The translations under genes and the position numbers were made by a program. Positions 17,067-25,238 of a DNA stretch of 64,000 nucleotides are shown one piece after another. The stretch lies in contig NZ_FTPS01000001.1 in NCBI RefSeq assembly GCF_900156525.1, forward strand, positions 1 through 64,000, in the 5' to 3' direction. Position 1 is the stretch's first letter. Every line of letters begins with the position of its first letter. A model generated the notes under the pieces. The model did not search any database. It was not told where the DNA came from and was given only the letters and a program-made list of their open reading frames with translations. Source of the stretch: Pontibaca methylaminivorans (GTDB lineage Bacteria > Pseudomonadota > Alphaproteobacteria > Rhodobacterales > Rhodobacteraceae).

Positions 17067-17528
17067 ATGCGCATTTTCCAGAAACTGGCCGTGTTGGCCG
17101 TGACTGCCGCCTCTGTGGTCGCTGTTCCGGCCTGGGCAGACCCGGGTCGGGGCAAAGGCCATAATCGTGACCACTTCCGGGTCAGCCAGGCAAGACATTG
17201 CCCGCCGGGGCTGGCGAAGAAGAACACGCCCTGTGTTCCTCCCGGCCAGGCCAGGAAATACGATGATCGCCGGAACTATGATCGTCACCGGGATTACGAC
17301 CGTCGCAGGGATTATGATCGCCACCGGGACTATGTCCGCTACGGGGTTCGGATTGGCGATATCCTGCGGATTGACGATTACCCGGTCATCCGTGATCCTC
17401 GCAGGCTCAACCTCGAGACGCGGGACAATTGGCGCTATTTCCGCGATAACCATCGCGCCTATCGCGTCGATCGCGACACTCAGAAGATCCTCTCAGTCAT
17501 CAACCTGATCGACGCCTTTACGAACTGA
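17067..17528 (+). CDS. Secreted RcnB-like protein with Tyr/Arg/Asp repeats
   Basis: A 153-residue exported protein. The signal peptide is MRIFQKLAVLAVTAASVVAVPAWA. The mature part has CPPGLAKKNTPCVPPGQARK, then tandem YDRHRDYDRRRDYDRHRDY repeats (about 70-88), and a C-terminal region with the NWRYFRDNHRAYRVDRDT pattern. It resembles periplasmic RcnB/anti-virulence-like families, which in some bacteria influence metal homeostasis; this assignment is tentative. It lies on the opposite strand within the prophage remnant, between portal and protease fragments, so it is a later insertion or morphogenetic cargo. Confidence 0.75.
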   Translation: MRIFQKLAVLAVTAASVVAVPAWADPGRGKGHNRDHFRVSQARHCPPGLAKKNTPCVPPGQARKYDDRRNYDRHRDYDRRRDYDRHRDYVRYGVRIGDILRIDDYPVIRDPRRLNLETRDNWRYFRDNHRAYRVDRDTQKILSVINLIDAFTN

Positions 17529-17574
17529 GGCACCACCGGCTAAGCGCCGATTCCGACATCACGCGTCGGGGTCA

Positions 17575-17970
17575 GAAGACGCGCCCGACATCGTCGGCCT
17601 CATCTTCCGCTTCCCCGACCGCTGCTGTCATGTTCGGCAGCAGATAATAGACGTCGCCACAATCACAGGGGTTCTGGTCCTAAAGCACGCGGATCTCGTT
17701 AAGGCTCTAAGAGCCCCATTGCAGGCCCTTCACATAGGCCTCCCAGCGGGCCTTGATGTCGCCCTTGACCAGGGCCGCGCGGTTGAAGCGAGCATAGAGC
17801 AGATCATCCGCGCCGATCAGGTCGCGGTCGATCGCCTCCTCCCACATCGTCAGATGGTTCTCAAGCGCATAGGCGACAAAGCAGATCAATGGCTGCTCGA
17901 TCCCGACACCATCCAGGCGTTTCCGGGCGATGCTGCGACACGAATCAGGCAGCTGTCCCGAATGTTCCGC
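17575..17970 (-). pseudogene. Phage portal protein, C-terminal fragment with amber stops
   Basis: The minus strand reads GIEQPLICFVAYALENHLTM and WEEAIDRDLIGADDLLYARF, then ARWEAYVKGLQWGS, the C-terminal third of an HK97-type portal. TAG follows at 17707-17709. The same frame continues SLNEIRVL, a second TAG, then NPCDCGDVYYLLPNMTAA and a final TGA at 17574-17576. The N-terminal part and the nucleotide-packaging genes are gone. The 17970-18265 interval that should hold them shows no recognisable gene. Confidence 0.75.
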
Positions 17971-18265
17971 TGGTGATCCACCGTTCCGCCGCCCGGCGAG
18001 CGATCTCGGCCCGCTGGGTGCAGCCGACACGCCGTCCGAGCCGCGGCCGTTGACCGAGGCGCTGATGAACGCCCTATTTCAGCGCGTCGAGTGCGAGCGC
18101 CTGCTTCAATGCCAGTCGCGCTGGGCGGGTGCGTCACCAGCGGTGCCGCCCAGCGCGGGACGCATATTCCGACAGAAGCTCTGGAGAATCCGCATCCGAC
18201 CAGGTAAGAAGCCGTCTAGCCCGTAGCCTGTCTGTGCAGCCGGGGTAGCAGTGAAAGGCCACGTT

Positions 18266-19354
18266 ATGTCCACGAACCCGGCATCCTTGCTTGAACTGGA
18301 GCATGTGTCGCGTCATTTCGATGGCCGGGCCGTTCTGAATGACATCTCGCTGACCATCCCGCCGGGAATGATCACCTGCCTGCTGGGGCAGTCGGGCTGC
18401 GGCAAATCAACACTTCTGCGGATCATTTCTGGTGTCGATCGTCCCGATCCCGGCGGGCGGATCCTGATCGACGGGACCGAGGTTGTGGGACCGGGCCGCT
18501 TCGTCGAACCCGAGGATCGCCAGATTGGCTTCATGTTCCAAGACTATGCACTGTTTCCCCATCTCAGCGTGGCGGACAATCTTACTTTCGGGTTGCGCCA
18601 CCTGCCGCGCGCCGCGCGCCGCGAACGGGTGGGCGACGTGGCCGAGCGCATCGGCATCGAACATCTTCTGGACCGTTATCCCCATTCTCTGTCCGGCGGT
18701 GAACAGCAGCGCGTGGCACTGGCACGGGCGCTTGCGCCGCAACCGGCAATCCTGTTGATGGACGAGCCGTTCTCGAACTTGGATCAGGGGTTGCGCGAAA
18801 AGGTGCGCCGCGAAACCGTCGAGACGCTGCGCCGCATGGGCACCACCGCCATCATCGTGACCCATGATCCACAAGAGGCGCTTGCGGTAGGCGACCTGAT
18901 CGTGCTGATGCGCGATGGCCGGATCGAGCAGGCGGGATCCCCCATCGATATCTATGACTGTCCCTGTTCGGTCTATGCCGCCGAATTCATGGGGCCGTGC
19001 AACCGTCTAACCGGTATCTGGACGGAGGGCCGGATCGAGACGCCAATCGGCACCTTTCCAGCCAACCTGGACCTGCCGGACGGAACGCTGGCGCTTGCTT
19101 GTATCCGCCCACAAGCGCTGTCCATTGGCCCGGACGGCCAAGGAATTTCCGCCCGAGTCATCGACAAGACCTTTACCGGCGAAAGCGAACAGATTGGCAT
19201 CATGATCCATCCGCTGGCCCAGCCGTTGCGGATGCACTCGCACGTACGCATTCCGATGGCCGTAGGAGAAAAAGTCAGCCTGCAACTGAACGGCGCTCAG
19301 GTGCATGTCTTTTCTGAACAACCCCTGGCAGACAAGCTCGACACAGATAGTTGA
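18266..19354 (+). CDS. fbpC: Ferric iron ABC transporter ATP-binding protein
   Basis: A 362-residue ATPase of the FbpC/FutC type. Walker A is GQSGCGKST (41-49), the Q-loop lies in GFMFQDYALFPHLS, the signature is SLSGGEQQR, Walker B is ILLMDEPFSNLD and the H-loop is VTHDP. The C-terminal 110 residues form a TOBE-like regulatory domain. The ATG at 18266 is preferred; an in-frame GTG lies 5 codons upstream. It powers import of Fe(III) bound by the periplasmic protein encoded next. The order is ATPase, binding protein, permease. Confidence 0.92.
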   Translation: MSTNPASLLELEHVSRHFDGRAVLNDISLTIPPGMITCLLGQSGCGKSTLLRIISGVDRPDPGGRILIDGTEVVGPGRFVEPEDRQIGFMFQDYALFPHLSVADNLTFGLRHLPRAARRERVGDVAERIGIEHLLDRYPHSLSGGEQQRVALARALAPQPAILLMDEPFSNLDQGLREKVRRETVETLRRMGTTAIIVTHDPQEALAVGDLIVLMRDGRIEQAGSPIDIYDCPCSVYAAEFMGPCNRLTGIWTEGRIETPIGTFPANLDLPDGTLALACIRPQALSIGPDGQGISARVIDKTFTGESEQIGIMIHPLAQPLRMHSHVRIPMAVGEKVSLQLNGAQVHVFSEQPLADKLDTDS

Positions 19355-19427
19355 TGAAAATAGTAGACTACGCATTGGGATCGACGTAAAAGCGTCTGAA
19401 TGATTTCAGTCGTGTTGGAGGGGCCAT

Positions 19428-20432
19428 ATGAAACTTGCACCGATTGCGCTTCTTGCCGCCCTAGTCGCTGGCGGGGCACATGCCCAGGAACTGAACCTCT
19501 ATACCTCGCGGGAGCCGGGCTTGGTCGAGCCGCTGCTGACGGCCTTTACCGATTTGACCGGGATCAAGGTTAACACGGTCTTTCTGAAGGACGGGATGGC
19601 GGAACGTATTGCATCGGAGGGTGAAAGCTCGCCCGCCGATCTGCTGATGGCGGTCGATGCGGGCAACATGGCCGATCTGGTCGACAAGGGCCTGACCCAG
19701 CCGGTGGAATCTATGAGGCTGACGTCATCCGTACCGGAAAATCTGCGCGATCCGGACAATCAGTGGTTTGCGCTGTCGATGCGCGCCCGCGTCGTCTATG
19801 CTAACAAGGATTTAGATATCGACGCCATCACCTATGAGGAACTGGCCGATCCGAAATGGAAAGGCCGCGTCTGCCTCCGTTCGGGCCAGCACCCCTATAA
19901 CACGGCGCTGTTTTCGGCCTTCCTGTCGCATCACGACGCAACCCAGACCGAGGAATGGTTGACCGGTCTCAAGGCCAATCTGGCCCGAAAGGCAGGCGGC
20001 GGCGACCGCGACGGAGCAAAGGATATCTTGGGCGGCATCTGCGACATCGCCGTCGCCAATTCTTATTATGTCGGCCTGATGCGGTCGAGCCAGGGTGACG
20101 CTGCCCAGCGCGCCTGGGGCGATGCGATCAAGGTGATCCTGCCGACCTTTGAGGACGGCGGCACGCATGTGAATATCAGCGGCGCAGCTGTGGCCAAGCA
20201 TGCCCCCAACCGTGACCAGGCCGTGCAATTGCTGGAATTCCTGGTGTCGGACGAGGCACAAAAAATCTATGCCGAGGCGAATTACGAATATCCCGTCAAT
20301 CCGGGCGCTCCCGTCGATCCGATCATCGCCTCCTTTGGCGAGCTGAAGGTCGATCAGGTGCCTCTGACGGAAATCGTCAAGAACCGCAAGGAAGCCAGCG
20401 AACTGGTCGATCGTGTCGGATTCGACAACTGA
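19428..20432 (+). CDS. fbpA: Periplasmic ferric iron-binding protein
   Basis: A 334-residue solute-binding protein of the FbpA/FutA family. The signal peptide is MKLAPIALLAALVAGGAHA. The mature start ELNLYTSREPGLVEPLL is typical. IANSYYVG-type tyrosines (here CDIAVANSYYVGLM, about 206-219) are the family's iron-binding Tyr pair. A ribosome site, GGAGGGG, precedes the ATG. It captures Fe(III) in the periplasm and hands it to the FbpB permease. The 73-bp gap upstream contains AT-rich sequence but no confident Fur or RirA box. Confidence 0.92.
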   Translation: MKLAPIALLAALVAGGAHAQELNLYTSREPGLVEPLLTAFTDLTGIKVNTVFLKDGMAERIASEGESSPADLLMAVDAGNMADLVDKGLTQPVESMRLTSSVPENLRDPDNQWFALSMRARVVYANKDLDIDAITYEELADPKWKGRVCLRSGQHPYNTALFSAFLSHHDATQTEEWLTGLKANLARKAGGGDRDGAKDILGGICDIAVANSYYVGLMRSSQGDAAQRAWGDAIKVILPTFEDGGTHVNISGAAVAKHAPNRDQAVQLLEFLVSDEAQKIYAEANYEYPVNPGAPVDPIIASFGELKVDQVPLTEIVKNRKEASELVDRVGFDN

Positions 20433-22128
20433 AACAGGCGCCGGAGATTTGCCGCGCCGCGACCCGGCAGCCGTGCTGATCTTCTCGGCCCTCCGCCTGC
20501 GCGGAGGGTCTTGGATATTGGCCAGCCTGCTGATCGCAGCTCTTGTGCTGGTACCGATTCTTGCACTTGGCTGGCAGGCGGCCCAGGGATCCGCAGGATT
20601 GTGGAGCCATCTGGCCCGCCATGTTCTGCCGTATGCGCTGTCGCAGACGACCATGCTGATGATCGGGGTCGGGTTGCTGACGGCGGTGATCGGCACGCTA
20701 GTCGCCTGGCTGGTGACGGCTTATGATTTTCCGGGGCGGCGGGTGCTGGAATGGGCGCTGCTGCTGCCGTTGGCGGTGCCGACCTATATCGTCGCCTACG
20801 CCTATCTGGACATGCTGCATCCGCTGGGGCCCTTCCAGTCGGTGGTACGCGCGATCCTGGGATTTGACAGCCCGCGTGATTTCCGCCTGCCCGACATCCG
20901 ATCAATGACCGGGGCGATTCTGCTGCTTAGCTTGGTCCTTTATCCCTATGTCTATCTGCCTGTGCGGGCCATGTTCATGACCCAGGCCGCCAATCTGGTC
21001 GAAGTCGCGCAGACCCTTGGCACCCGGCGCCGCCTGATCTTGTGGCGCGTGGCCCTACCGCTGGCCCGCCCCGCCATTGCCATCGGCGTCAGTCTGGCGC
21101 TGATGGAGACGCTGAACGACATCGGCGCATCAGAATTCTTGGGCGTCCGGTCGCTGACGATCTCGGTCTATACGACTTGGGTCACGCGCTCGGATCTGGC
21201 GGGCGCGGCGCAGATCTCACTGGCGATGCTGCTATTGGTCATCGCGCTGATTTCATTGGAACGCTGGGCGCGGCGCAAGCAGCGATATTCTGTCAGCGCG
21301 CAGCGTGCCCGCAGCCTTGCACGCCAACCGCTGACCGGGGGCGTCCGCTGGGGTGCGCTGTGGGTCTGCCTGATGCCGGTTCTGCTGGGGTTCATACTGC
21401 CCGCGACTTTTCTGGCCGCCGAAGCATGGAAACGGTTCCGCTTTGCTGGGCTGTCAGACCGAATTCTGGCCGAGGCCGCGAATACCTTCATCCTGTCCGC
21501 ACTTGCGACGGTTGCCGTTCTGGTCTGCGGCCTTGTCGTCGCCTATACTGCGCGGATCTTTCCGCAGCGCGGTATGCAGATCATTCACAGGGTCGCCTCG
21601 CTGGGCTATGCGATGCCCGGCACGATCCTGGCGCTTGGCATACTGATCGCTGCCGGCGGGCTGGACCGCTGGATCGGCCGCACTACCAAGTCGCTGTTTG
21701 AGTTTGACCCCGGGCTTGTTCTGATCGGGTCGGGGCTGGCTTTGGGCTATGCATATCTGGCGCGCTTCCTGGCCATCTCGATCGGCGCAGTCGAGGCCGG
21801 GCTGATCCGAATTCCACGCAGCTATGACCAGTCCGCGCGCACACTGGGCCAAGGAGTCACCGGCACGCTGCGCCATGTGCATCTGCCATTGTCGAAGACG
21901 GCCCTTGCTGCTGCAGGGCTGCTGGTCTTTGTCGATTGCATGAAGGAACTGTCCGCGACTCTGCTGCTACGTCCGCTGAATTTCGAGACGCTGTCGACCC
22001 ATCTTTACGGAGAGGCCGCGCGCGGCACCTATGAGGAAGCGGCCCTTGCTGCCCTGGCTATCGTTCTGGTCGGGATCCTTCCGGTGATCCTGCTCGCCCG
22101 CGTCGGTACGAAGAACGCCCCGTCCTAA
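20413..22128 (+). CDS. fbpB: Ferric iron ABC transporter permease, fused two-domain type
   Basis: A 571-residue inner-membrane protein with two binding-protein-dependent transport domains, about 12 hydrophobic segments. The EAA-loop motifs are EVAQTLGTRRRLILWRVALP (about 197-216) and SARTLGQGVTGTLRHVHLPL (about 477-496). It starts at GTG 20413 and overlaps fbpA by 20 bp. An in-frame ATG downstream is absent in the first 40 codons, which supports the GTG. The C-terminus is followed directly by IS3 debris. Confidence 0.9.
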   Translation: MSDSTTETGAGDLPRRDPAAVLIFSALRLRGGSWILASLLIAALVLVPILALGWQAAQGSAGLWSHLARHVLPYALSQTTMLMIGVGLLTAVIGTLVAWLVTAYDFPGRRVLEWALLLPLAVPTYIVAYAYLDMLHPLGPFQSVVRAILGFDSPRDFRLPDIRSMTGAILLLSLVLYPYVYLPVRAMFMTQAANLVEVAQTLGTRRRLILWRVALPLARPAIAIGVSLALMETLNDIGASEFLGVRSLTISVYTTWVTRSDLAGAAQISLAMLLLVIALISLERWARRKQRYSVSAQRARSLARQPLTGGVRWGALWVCLMPVLLGFILPATFLAAEAWKRFRFAGLSDRILAEAANTFILSALATVAVLVCGLVVAYTARIFPQRGMQIIHRVASLGYAMPGTILALGILIAAGGLDRWIGRTTKSLFEFDPGLVLIGSGLALGYAYLARFLAISIGAVEAGLIRIPRSYDQSARTLGQGVTGTLRHVHLPLSKTALAAAGLLVFVDCMKELSATLLLRPLNFETLSTHLYGEAARGTYEEAALAALAIVLVGILPVILLARVGTKNAPS

Positions 22129-22149
22129 GGGACAAAACCAACGGAGGGG

Positions 22150-22339
22150 ATGGGCCTGAATACCTACAACCTCCGCGAGGCACAGATCCTGATTGAGCAA
22201 TGGAAGATGCACTGCAACACGAAACGACCACTCAGCGCATTGGGCTATCGCCCGCCGGCGCCAGAAACTATCGTTCCGATGGACCAGAGGCCGATCATAC
22301 ACTAACTTTTAAAATGGACCACTCAGGTGGGGCTGATCA
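22150..22339 (+). pseudogene. IS3-family transposase C-terminus and right terminal repeat
   Basis: The frame MGLNTYNLREAQILIEQWKM continues to GYRPPAPETIVPMDQRPIIH and TAA at 22303-22305, the C-terminal 51 residues of an IS3-type OrfB. It is followed by GGACCACTCAGGTGGGGCTG (22316-22335), a terminal repeat ending near 22339. A related end occurs at 32697-32721. The 5' part of the element is missing, so the fragment marks a deletion junction between the iron transporter and the next LysR gene. Confidence 0.8.
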
Positions 22340-22367
22340 CTACTGCGTTTCCTGCGATGAGGAAGAA

Positions 22368-23279
22368 ATGGGCCGTCTCGAATGCGACCGGATGTTCCTC
22401 GCTGTCATCGAGACCGGCAGCTTCACCGGCGCCGCAGACAAGCTGGGCACACGGTCCGGGCAGACGTCGAAGCTGATCTCGCACCTGGAGACCGAGCTGG
22501 GGGTGCGGCTGCTCAACCGGACCACGCGATCCGTCGCGCCGACGGAGGCTGGTCGCGCCTATTACGATCGGCTGAAGCCGCTTGTCGATGAACTCGACAC
22601 GCTCGACCTCGATATCCGAAACATCTCTCAGTCCCCGCGCGGCCGACTTCGGCTGACGGCGCCCCTGACCTTCGGGACCCTCGAACTGGCTCCCGCACTC
22701 AACGCCTTCGCCGGGCTCTATCCGGACATCGAAATCGACGTCAGTTTCTCCGACCGGGTCGTCAATGTCGTTGACGAGGGATTCGATCTTGCCGTCCGCG
22801 TCGGGCGGCCCGGCGATTCCAGCCTGATTCTCCGCAGGCTCTGCGCCGTGCGCATCGTCGTCGTCGGCGCGCCCGCCTATCTCGAGGAACGCGGTGCACC
22901 AGAGGCACCATCGGATCTGGCGCGGCATTCATGCATCATCGACACCAACTTCCGCGAGCCGAACCGGTGGCCGTTTAAGGGCGAAACCGGCGAGGTCGAG
23001 ATGGCGAGCGTCGATGGCCGCATCCGCTATTCGAACGCCGAGGCCTGCGTCCAGGCCGCAGAACTTGGACTCGGGCTCGCCTGCGTGCCCGCCTTCGTAG
23101 CGGGGGAGGCACTGCGTTCGGGCAGGCTGATCCGGTTACTGGCGTCGTTCGAGCCCGATCCCTACGACGTGCACGTCCTCTATCCGCACAGCCGTCATCT
23201 CGCGGCCAAGGTGCGCCTGCTGGTCGACTTCCTCTCCGACCGGTACAGGCAGACGCCGCATTGGGAGAAAGGCTGGTAG
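22368..23279 (+). CDS. LysR-family transcriptional regulator
   Basis: A 303-residue LTTR. The N-terminal winged HTH is FLAVIETGSFTGAADKLGTR to LLNRTTRSVAPTEAG. The effector-binding domain starts near residue 90 (GRLRLTAPLTFGTLELAP). The start at 22368 has a GAGGAAG ribosome site; a longer frame runs back into the IS3 end and is ignored. It precedes, in the same orientation, an NADPH oxidoreductase, DoxX, a VOC dioxygenase-like protein and a glutathionyl-hydroquinone reductase, and may regulate them. Its promoter is within or next to an IS end. Confidence 0.9.
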   Translation: MGRLECDRMFLAVIETGSFTGAADKLGTRSGQTSKLISHLETELGVRLLNRTTRSVAPTEAGRAYYDRLKPLVDELDTLDLDIRNISQSPRGRLRLTAPLTFGTLELAPALNAFAGLYPDIEIDVSFSDRVVNVVDEGFDLAVRVGRPGDSSLILRRLCAVRIVVVGAPAYLEERGAPEAPSDLARHSCIIDTNFREPNRWPFKGETGEVEMASVDGRIRYSNAEACVQAAELGLGLACVPAFVAGEALRSGRLIRLLASFEPDPYDVHVLYPHSRHLAAKVRLLVDFLSDRYRQTPHWEKGW

Positions 23280-23412
23280 CAATTACTCCCCATTTGGAAG
23301 CAATCATCTTCCCCATGCCCGGATTATCGTCTCTTGGGCCGGAGTCTATGTTCTCCGCATGACGAACGAACTGGCGCTCAGCCGAACGCCAGATGTCAGA
23401 AGGAGAACGAAC

Positions 23413-24045
23413 ATGAGCATCTCGATCATTGGCGCCGGCAACATGGCGAAGGGCCTCGCGACCCGCTTCGCGAGCGCCGGCCATTCCGTCACGCTCGCCA
23501 GCCGTGACAAGGCAAAGGCTGAAGCTGCGGCTCGGGATGTCGGCAACGGCGTGTCGTCCGCACCCCTCGCGTCGGCTGCGCAATCGGGGGACATCGTCGT
23601 CTTGGCTGTGCCCTATGATACCGCGGGCGACGTCATAGAGGCGGCCGGCGGCTTCGCAGGCAAGATCGTTATCGACATCACCAATCCCATGAAGGCGGAC
23701 TTCTCAGGCCTCAGCATCGGTCACACGACGAGCGCTGCCGAAGAAATCCAGAAGCGCGCACCGCAGGCGAAGGTCGTGAAGGCCTTCAACACGATCTTTG
23801 CGCAGGTCCTGCAGAACGGCGGTCAGGTCGCCGGCCGGCCCGCAACGGTCTTCGTTGCCGGAGACGACAAGGCCGCGCGGGCCGCAGTCATCGACCTGGC
23901 GCGGAGCGCCGGCTTCGAGACGCTGGAGACCGGGGCGCTTGTCACCGCCCGCTACCTCGAGCCCACCGCCGCGCTGAACATCACGCTCGGCTACGGCCTC
24001 GGCCACGGCACCGACATCGCCCCCACCTGGCAGCGCGCTGCCTGA
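23413..24045 (+). CDS. NADPH-dependent F420 reductase-like oxidoreductase
   Basis: A 210-residue Rossmann protein. The dinucleotide motif is SIIGAGNMAKGLATRFASAG (3-22), followed by VTLASRD for NADP phosphate recognition. The NpdG-like body includes VIDITNPMKADFSGL and KVVKAFNTIFAQVLQNG. In most bacteria proteins of this family act with unknown substrates and not with F420. I chose the ATG at 23413 after AGAAGGAGAACGAAC. It is the first gene after the LysR regulator. Confidence 0.85.
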   Translation: MSISIIGAGNMAKGLATRFASAGHSVTLASRDKAKAEAAARDVGNGVSSAPLASAAQSGDIVVLAVPYDTAGDVIEAAGGFAGKIVIDITNPMKADFSGLSIGHTTSAAEEIQKRAPQAKVVKAFNTIFAQVLQNGGQVAGRPATVFVAGDDKAARAAVIDLARSAGFETLETGALVTARYLEPTAALNITLGYGLGHGTDIAPTWQRAA

Positions 24046-24065
24046 GCTCCCTCGATTCAAGGAAC

Positions 24066-24368
24066 ATGACCATGACCTATGCAACCGCTTCCACCACCGA
24101 TCGGCCGTCGCTTGTCGACGGCGTCACCAACGCCAATCTTGCCGCGACGATCCTGCGCGTCTCGTTGGGTATCCTCTTCCTTGCCCATGCCGGGTTGAAG
24201 CTCTTCGTCTTCACGCCGGCCGGCACAGTGGGTTATTTCGCCAGTCTCGGCCTGCCCGGACCGCTCGCCTATCTCGTCATCGCGGCGGAGCTCTTCGGCG
24301 GTATTGCCCTGATCCTCGGCGCCTACACCCGCTGGGTGTCGCTGGCGCTGGTGCCGATCCTGCCATGA
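24066..24368 (+). CDS. DoxX-family membrane protein, C-terminally truncated
   Basis: A 100-residue protein with three membrane segments: ATILRVSLGILFLAHAGLKL, PLAYLVIAAELFGGIALILG and part of a third, VSLALVPIL. DoxX proteins are normally about 130-150 residues with four segments. Here the frame stops after VPILP, at the point where the next ATG begins (ATGA overlap). A deletion seems to have removed the last 30-40 codons and brought the following gene to its end. It may be non-functional. Confidence 0.75.
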   Translation: MTMTYATASTTDRPSLVDGVTNANLAATILRVSLGILFLAHAGLKLFVFTPAGTVGYFASLGLPGPLAYLVIAAELFGGIALILGAYTRWVSLALVPILP

Positions 24369-25228
24369 CTACGGCTACCGAATACTTCGACATGACCGCC
24401 GCGCCGCTCCGGATCGGAACCGTGCGGCTCAAGGTGCGCGACCTGGATGCGGTCTCCGCCTTCTACCAGTCCGTGCTGGGGCTCAGCCCGGTCGAGACCG
24501 ATGAGCATCGCGTCACGCTCGGCACCGGCGGCACGCCGCTGCTGGAGCTCGTGGGCGATCCAAGCCTCGACGCGCTCGACCCACGGCAGGCCGGCCTCTT
24601 TCACACTGCTTTCCTGATGCCGACCCGCGCCGACCTCGGTCGCTGGGTCGCTCATGTAGCCGCGGCGCGCGTGCCGCTTCAAGGCGCATCCGACCACATC
24701 GTCAGCGAGGCGCTCTACCTCGCCGATCCCGAGGGCAACGGAATCGAGGTCTATGCCGACCGCCCCGTGTCACGCTGGCACGGTGCAGACGGCGAGATCA
24801 CGATGAGCACCGATCCGCTGGACGTGCAGGACCTGCTGCAAAGCGCCAAAGGCACCGAATGGTCGGGCTTCCCCGAGGGCGGCAGCGTGGGCCATGTCCA
24901 CCTGCAGGTGGGCGATACGGCCGAGGCTGATCGCTTCTACCGCGACGTGCTCGACCTCGATATCGCCGCAAGCTATCCCGGCGCCAGCTTCTACGGCAGC
25001 GGCGGCTATCATCACCAGTTCGCCGGCAACGTCTGGAATAGCCGTCGCGCCGGCAAACGCCCCGCGGGCATGGCGGGCCTCGATGCCGTCGAAATCGTGG
25101 TCCGGGATGCCGAGGACATCACGTCCATCGCCGCGCGCGCCGATGGCGCCGGTGTTGCCAGCACCAGGAACGCGGATGGTCTGACCCTGCACGACCCCTG
25201 GGGCACTGCCATCATGCTGAGGAACTGA
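24365..25228 (+). CDS. VOC-family (glyoxalase/extradiol dioxygenase-like) protein, CatE type
   Basis: A 287-residue protein with two paired beta-alpha-beta-beta-beta modules. The first starts RIGTVRLKVRDLDAVSAFYQ (about 17-36), the second GHVHLQVGDTAEADRFYRDV (about 177-196). Candidate metal ligands are His79 (FHTAF), the Glu of NGIEVYAD and His178 (GHVHL). CatE-like enzymes cleave catechol or hydroquinone rings with Fe(II). This fits the neighbouring hydroquinone reductase. The substrate is not known from sequence. Confidence 0.85.
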   Translation: MTTATEYFDMTAAPLRIGTVRLKVRDLDAVSAFYQSVLGLSPVETDEHRVTLGTGGTPLLELVGDPSLDALDPRQAGLFHTAFLMPTRADLGRWVAHVAAARVPLQGASDHIVSEALYLADPEGNGIEVYADRPVSRWHGADGEITMSTDPLDVQDLLQSAKGTEWSGFPEGGSVGHVHLQVGDTAEADRFYRDVLDLDIAASYPGASFYGSGGYHHQFAGNVWNSRRAGKRPAGMAGLDAVEIVVRDAEDITSIAARADGAGVASTRNADGLTLHDPWGTAIMLRN

Positions 25229-25238
25229 GGAGACGATC

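Larger units (their letters stand above)
12024..17970 (-). mobile_element. Decayed prophage remnant (head and lysis modules)
   Basis: On the minus strand, in transcription order, this holds a portal fragment, ClpP-like head protease, HK97-type capsid, a hypothetical protein, head-tail connector, head closure protein, DUF6127 protein, M15 endolysin and the two spanins. Terminase, all tail genes and any integrase are missing. Portal, protease, head closure and the inner spanin carry frameshifts or stop codons. An opposite-strand gene (17067-17528) sits between portal and protease. The remnant cannot make particles. Confidence 0.85.

Noticed and set aside
17270-17340. The repeated GATTATGATCGCC-like units first looked like a CRISPR or DNA repeat array.
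   Set aside because: They are in-frame codons for the YDRHRDY repeats of an exported protein and have no spacers.
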